A stretch of 64,000 nucleotides of DNA, taken from contig NC_017249.1 in the NCBI RefSeq assembly GCF_000284375.1, positions 868,001 to 932,000 on the forward strand, given 5' to 3'. Source of the DNA: Bradyrhizobium japonicum USDA 6. Its GTDB lineage: Bacteria > Pseudomonadota > Alphaproteobacteria > Rhizobiales > Xanthobacteraceae. The notes below the pieces were generated by a model that was not told the DNA's origin, searched no databases, and was given only the letters and a program-made list of their open reading frames with translations. How positions within the stretch are numbered: the stretch's first letter is position 1; each line of letters begins with the position of its first letter. The translations under genes and the position numbers were made by a program. Below are positions 63,272-64,000 of the stretch, piece after piece.

Positions 63272-64000
63272 ATGCTTTCGAAGGTTTTTGAGTGGAGCCG
63301 AATTATACATCCGGCGCCTGAAGATGATTTTGTGACGAAGCGAACGGCCGTTGTTGGCGCTCTAGTAGAGGCGTTCTCTTCGAACGTCGAACGGATGATC
63401 GATTGCGCTTGCATTGCCGCGGTGGGCGTCACAGCACGCTTCACGCAGGAAACGCCGATCATTTCTGAAATCATTGCGGCAATAAAAAGGAACAGCCTGC
63501 GACGCCAGAGGCGTTGAGCGAAAACCATCTGAACGTGTGGTCGTGCTGCGCGCTAGTGGTGGGCGAAATCGCCGAGAGACGGACGAAGAAATGGGGTCGC
63601 TCGGCGAGCTCTGATGCCGTGGTCGCAGTGGCGTTGGCCGCACTTTCGAACAAGCGGCCTCCGACCGAGAAATACCTTCGCGATATGCTAGCCGACCTGA
63701 TGGAGGTATGCAAAGCTGCCGCAAAGAGCTCGGCGGGATATCGGCATAGCCGCTGGACCTTGCCGACCTACATTGAGAAAATCAAAGAGGCCGCGGATGT
63801 CCCGGCCTTCTGGACGGAGGCCAAGGAGCAATTCTCCGGCTTGGCAAATGCAATTGAGGTCAACGAGCAAGTTACGCGCGAGGAGCTTGATACGCTGTGG
63901 TGGGCCTTCAACGGCATATCGACAGGCACCGAAGCTCCGTTCGCTGATGTGACGGCAGGGTTAGTCGCCCTCGACAGCGCCACGGAGCTATCAGAGCTTG
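63272..64000 (+). CDS. GASH-like all-helical protein, partial, one frameshift
   Basis: Begins MLSKVFEWSRIIHPAPEDDF with GGAGGTGG before the ATG. After IISEIIAAI the frame breaks at a run of five A (63484-63488); one added A gives KKEQPATPEALSENHLNVWS and an open frame to the window end. The later part, VTREELDTLWWAFNGISTGT and PFADVTAGLVALDSATELSE, matches my recollection of the GTPase-associated system helical (GASH) family, found beside GTPases and effectors in predicted conflict systems. The rest of the gene and any GTPase partner lie beyond the window. Confidence 0.6.

Larger units (their letters stand above)
43874..64000. mobile_element. Genomic island integrated at tRNA-Arg(CCG), left part
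   Basis: Starts at the tRNA fragment and runs past the window end. Content is typical of an integrative element: adjacent tyrosine integrase, AlpA-like protein, replication-type ATPase, an IS630 copy, phage polymerase remnants, orphan cassettes and a conflict-system-like pair. Base composition is more AT-rich than the left part of the window, most visibly in 50150-62000. None of the chromosomal palindromic repeat families seen to the left occur here, supporting foreign origin. Confidence 0.82.

Overview
The window looks like the chromosome of a Bradyrhizobium-type alphaproteobacterium. The evidence is high GC, a dnaA/dnaN/recF/gyrB cluster, rpsT next to dnaA, a pair of DUF3551 secreted peptides, CcrM-type GANTC sites upstream of dnaA, and many palindromic intergenic repeats of the kind scattered through Bradyrhizobium genomes. 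The genus is inferred from gene content; no database was searched.

Bases 1-16001 (all minus strand): a DsbA-fold isomerase, a MATE exporter, a MurA with Asp at the usual catalytic Cys position, a membrane protein, gyrB, three tandem paralogous secreted proteins, recF, a DUF559 nuclease-like gene between palindromic repeats, dnaN and dnaA. Bases 16002-17245 hold the dnaA upstream region. Bases 17246-43428 are core and accessory chromosome: rpsT, msrA, a polysaccharide export lipoprotein, hydrolases, an isoquinoline-1-oxidoreductase-type molybdenum enzyme (two subunits), an HD-GYP protein, an acyl-CoA ligase, a TctC-type binding protein, an ArsR/SRPBCC/DUF899 operon, a trypsin-like protease with an apparent frameshift, a sensor/winged-helix/UppS operon, a GNAT/cyclic-nucleotide-binding reading frame, metallophosphoesterase, Tag-like glycosylase, dinB, tspO and a ferritin-like protein.

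From 43874 to the window end lies an integrated genomic island. It begins with a 3' fragment of tRNA-Arg(CCG), followed by a tyrosine integrase and a small replication-type module (AlpA-like protein, winged-helix protein, RecA-fold ATPase). Next come a DUF2235 alpha/beta hydrolase, an IS630 insertion, a minus-strand cassette of uncharacterised paralogous proteins with a LuxR regulator, remnants of a phage-type DNA polymerase A, a lipoprotein with a secreted coiled-coil partner, and at the right edge a calcineurin-like phosphoesterase followed by a GASH-like all-helical protein. That last pair resembles GTPase-associated conflict (defence) systems and is the best candidate for a poorly described system here.

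Six island reading frames break at homopolymer runs of exactly five bases, and adding one base restores a coherent protein each time. This points either to systematic homopolymer under-calling in the sequence or to slippage mutations. Products at those loci should be read with the correction in mind.
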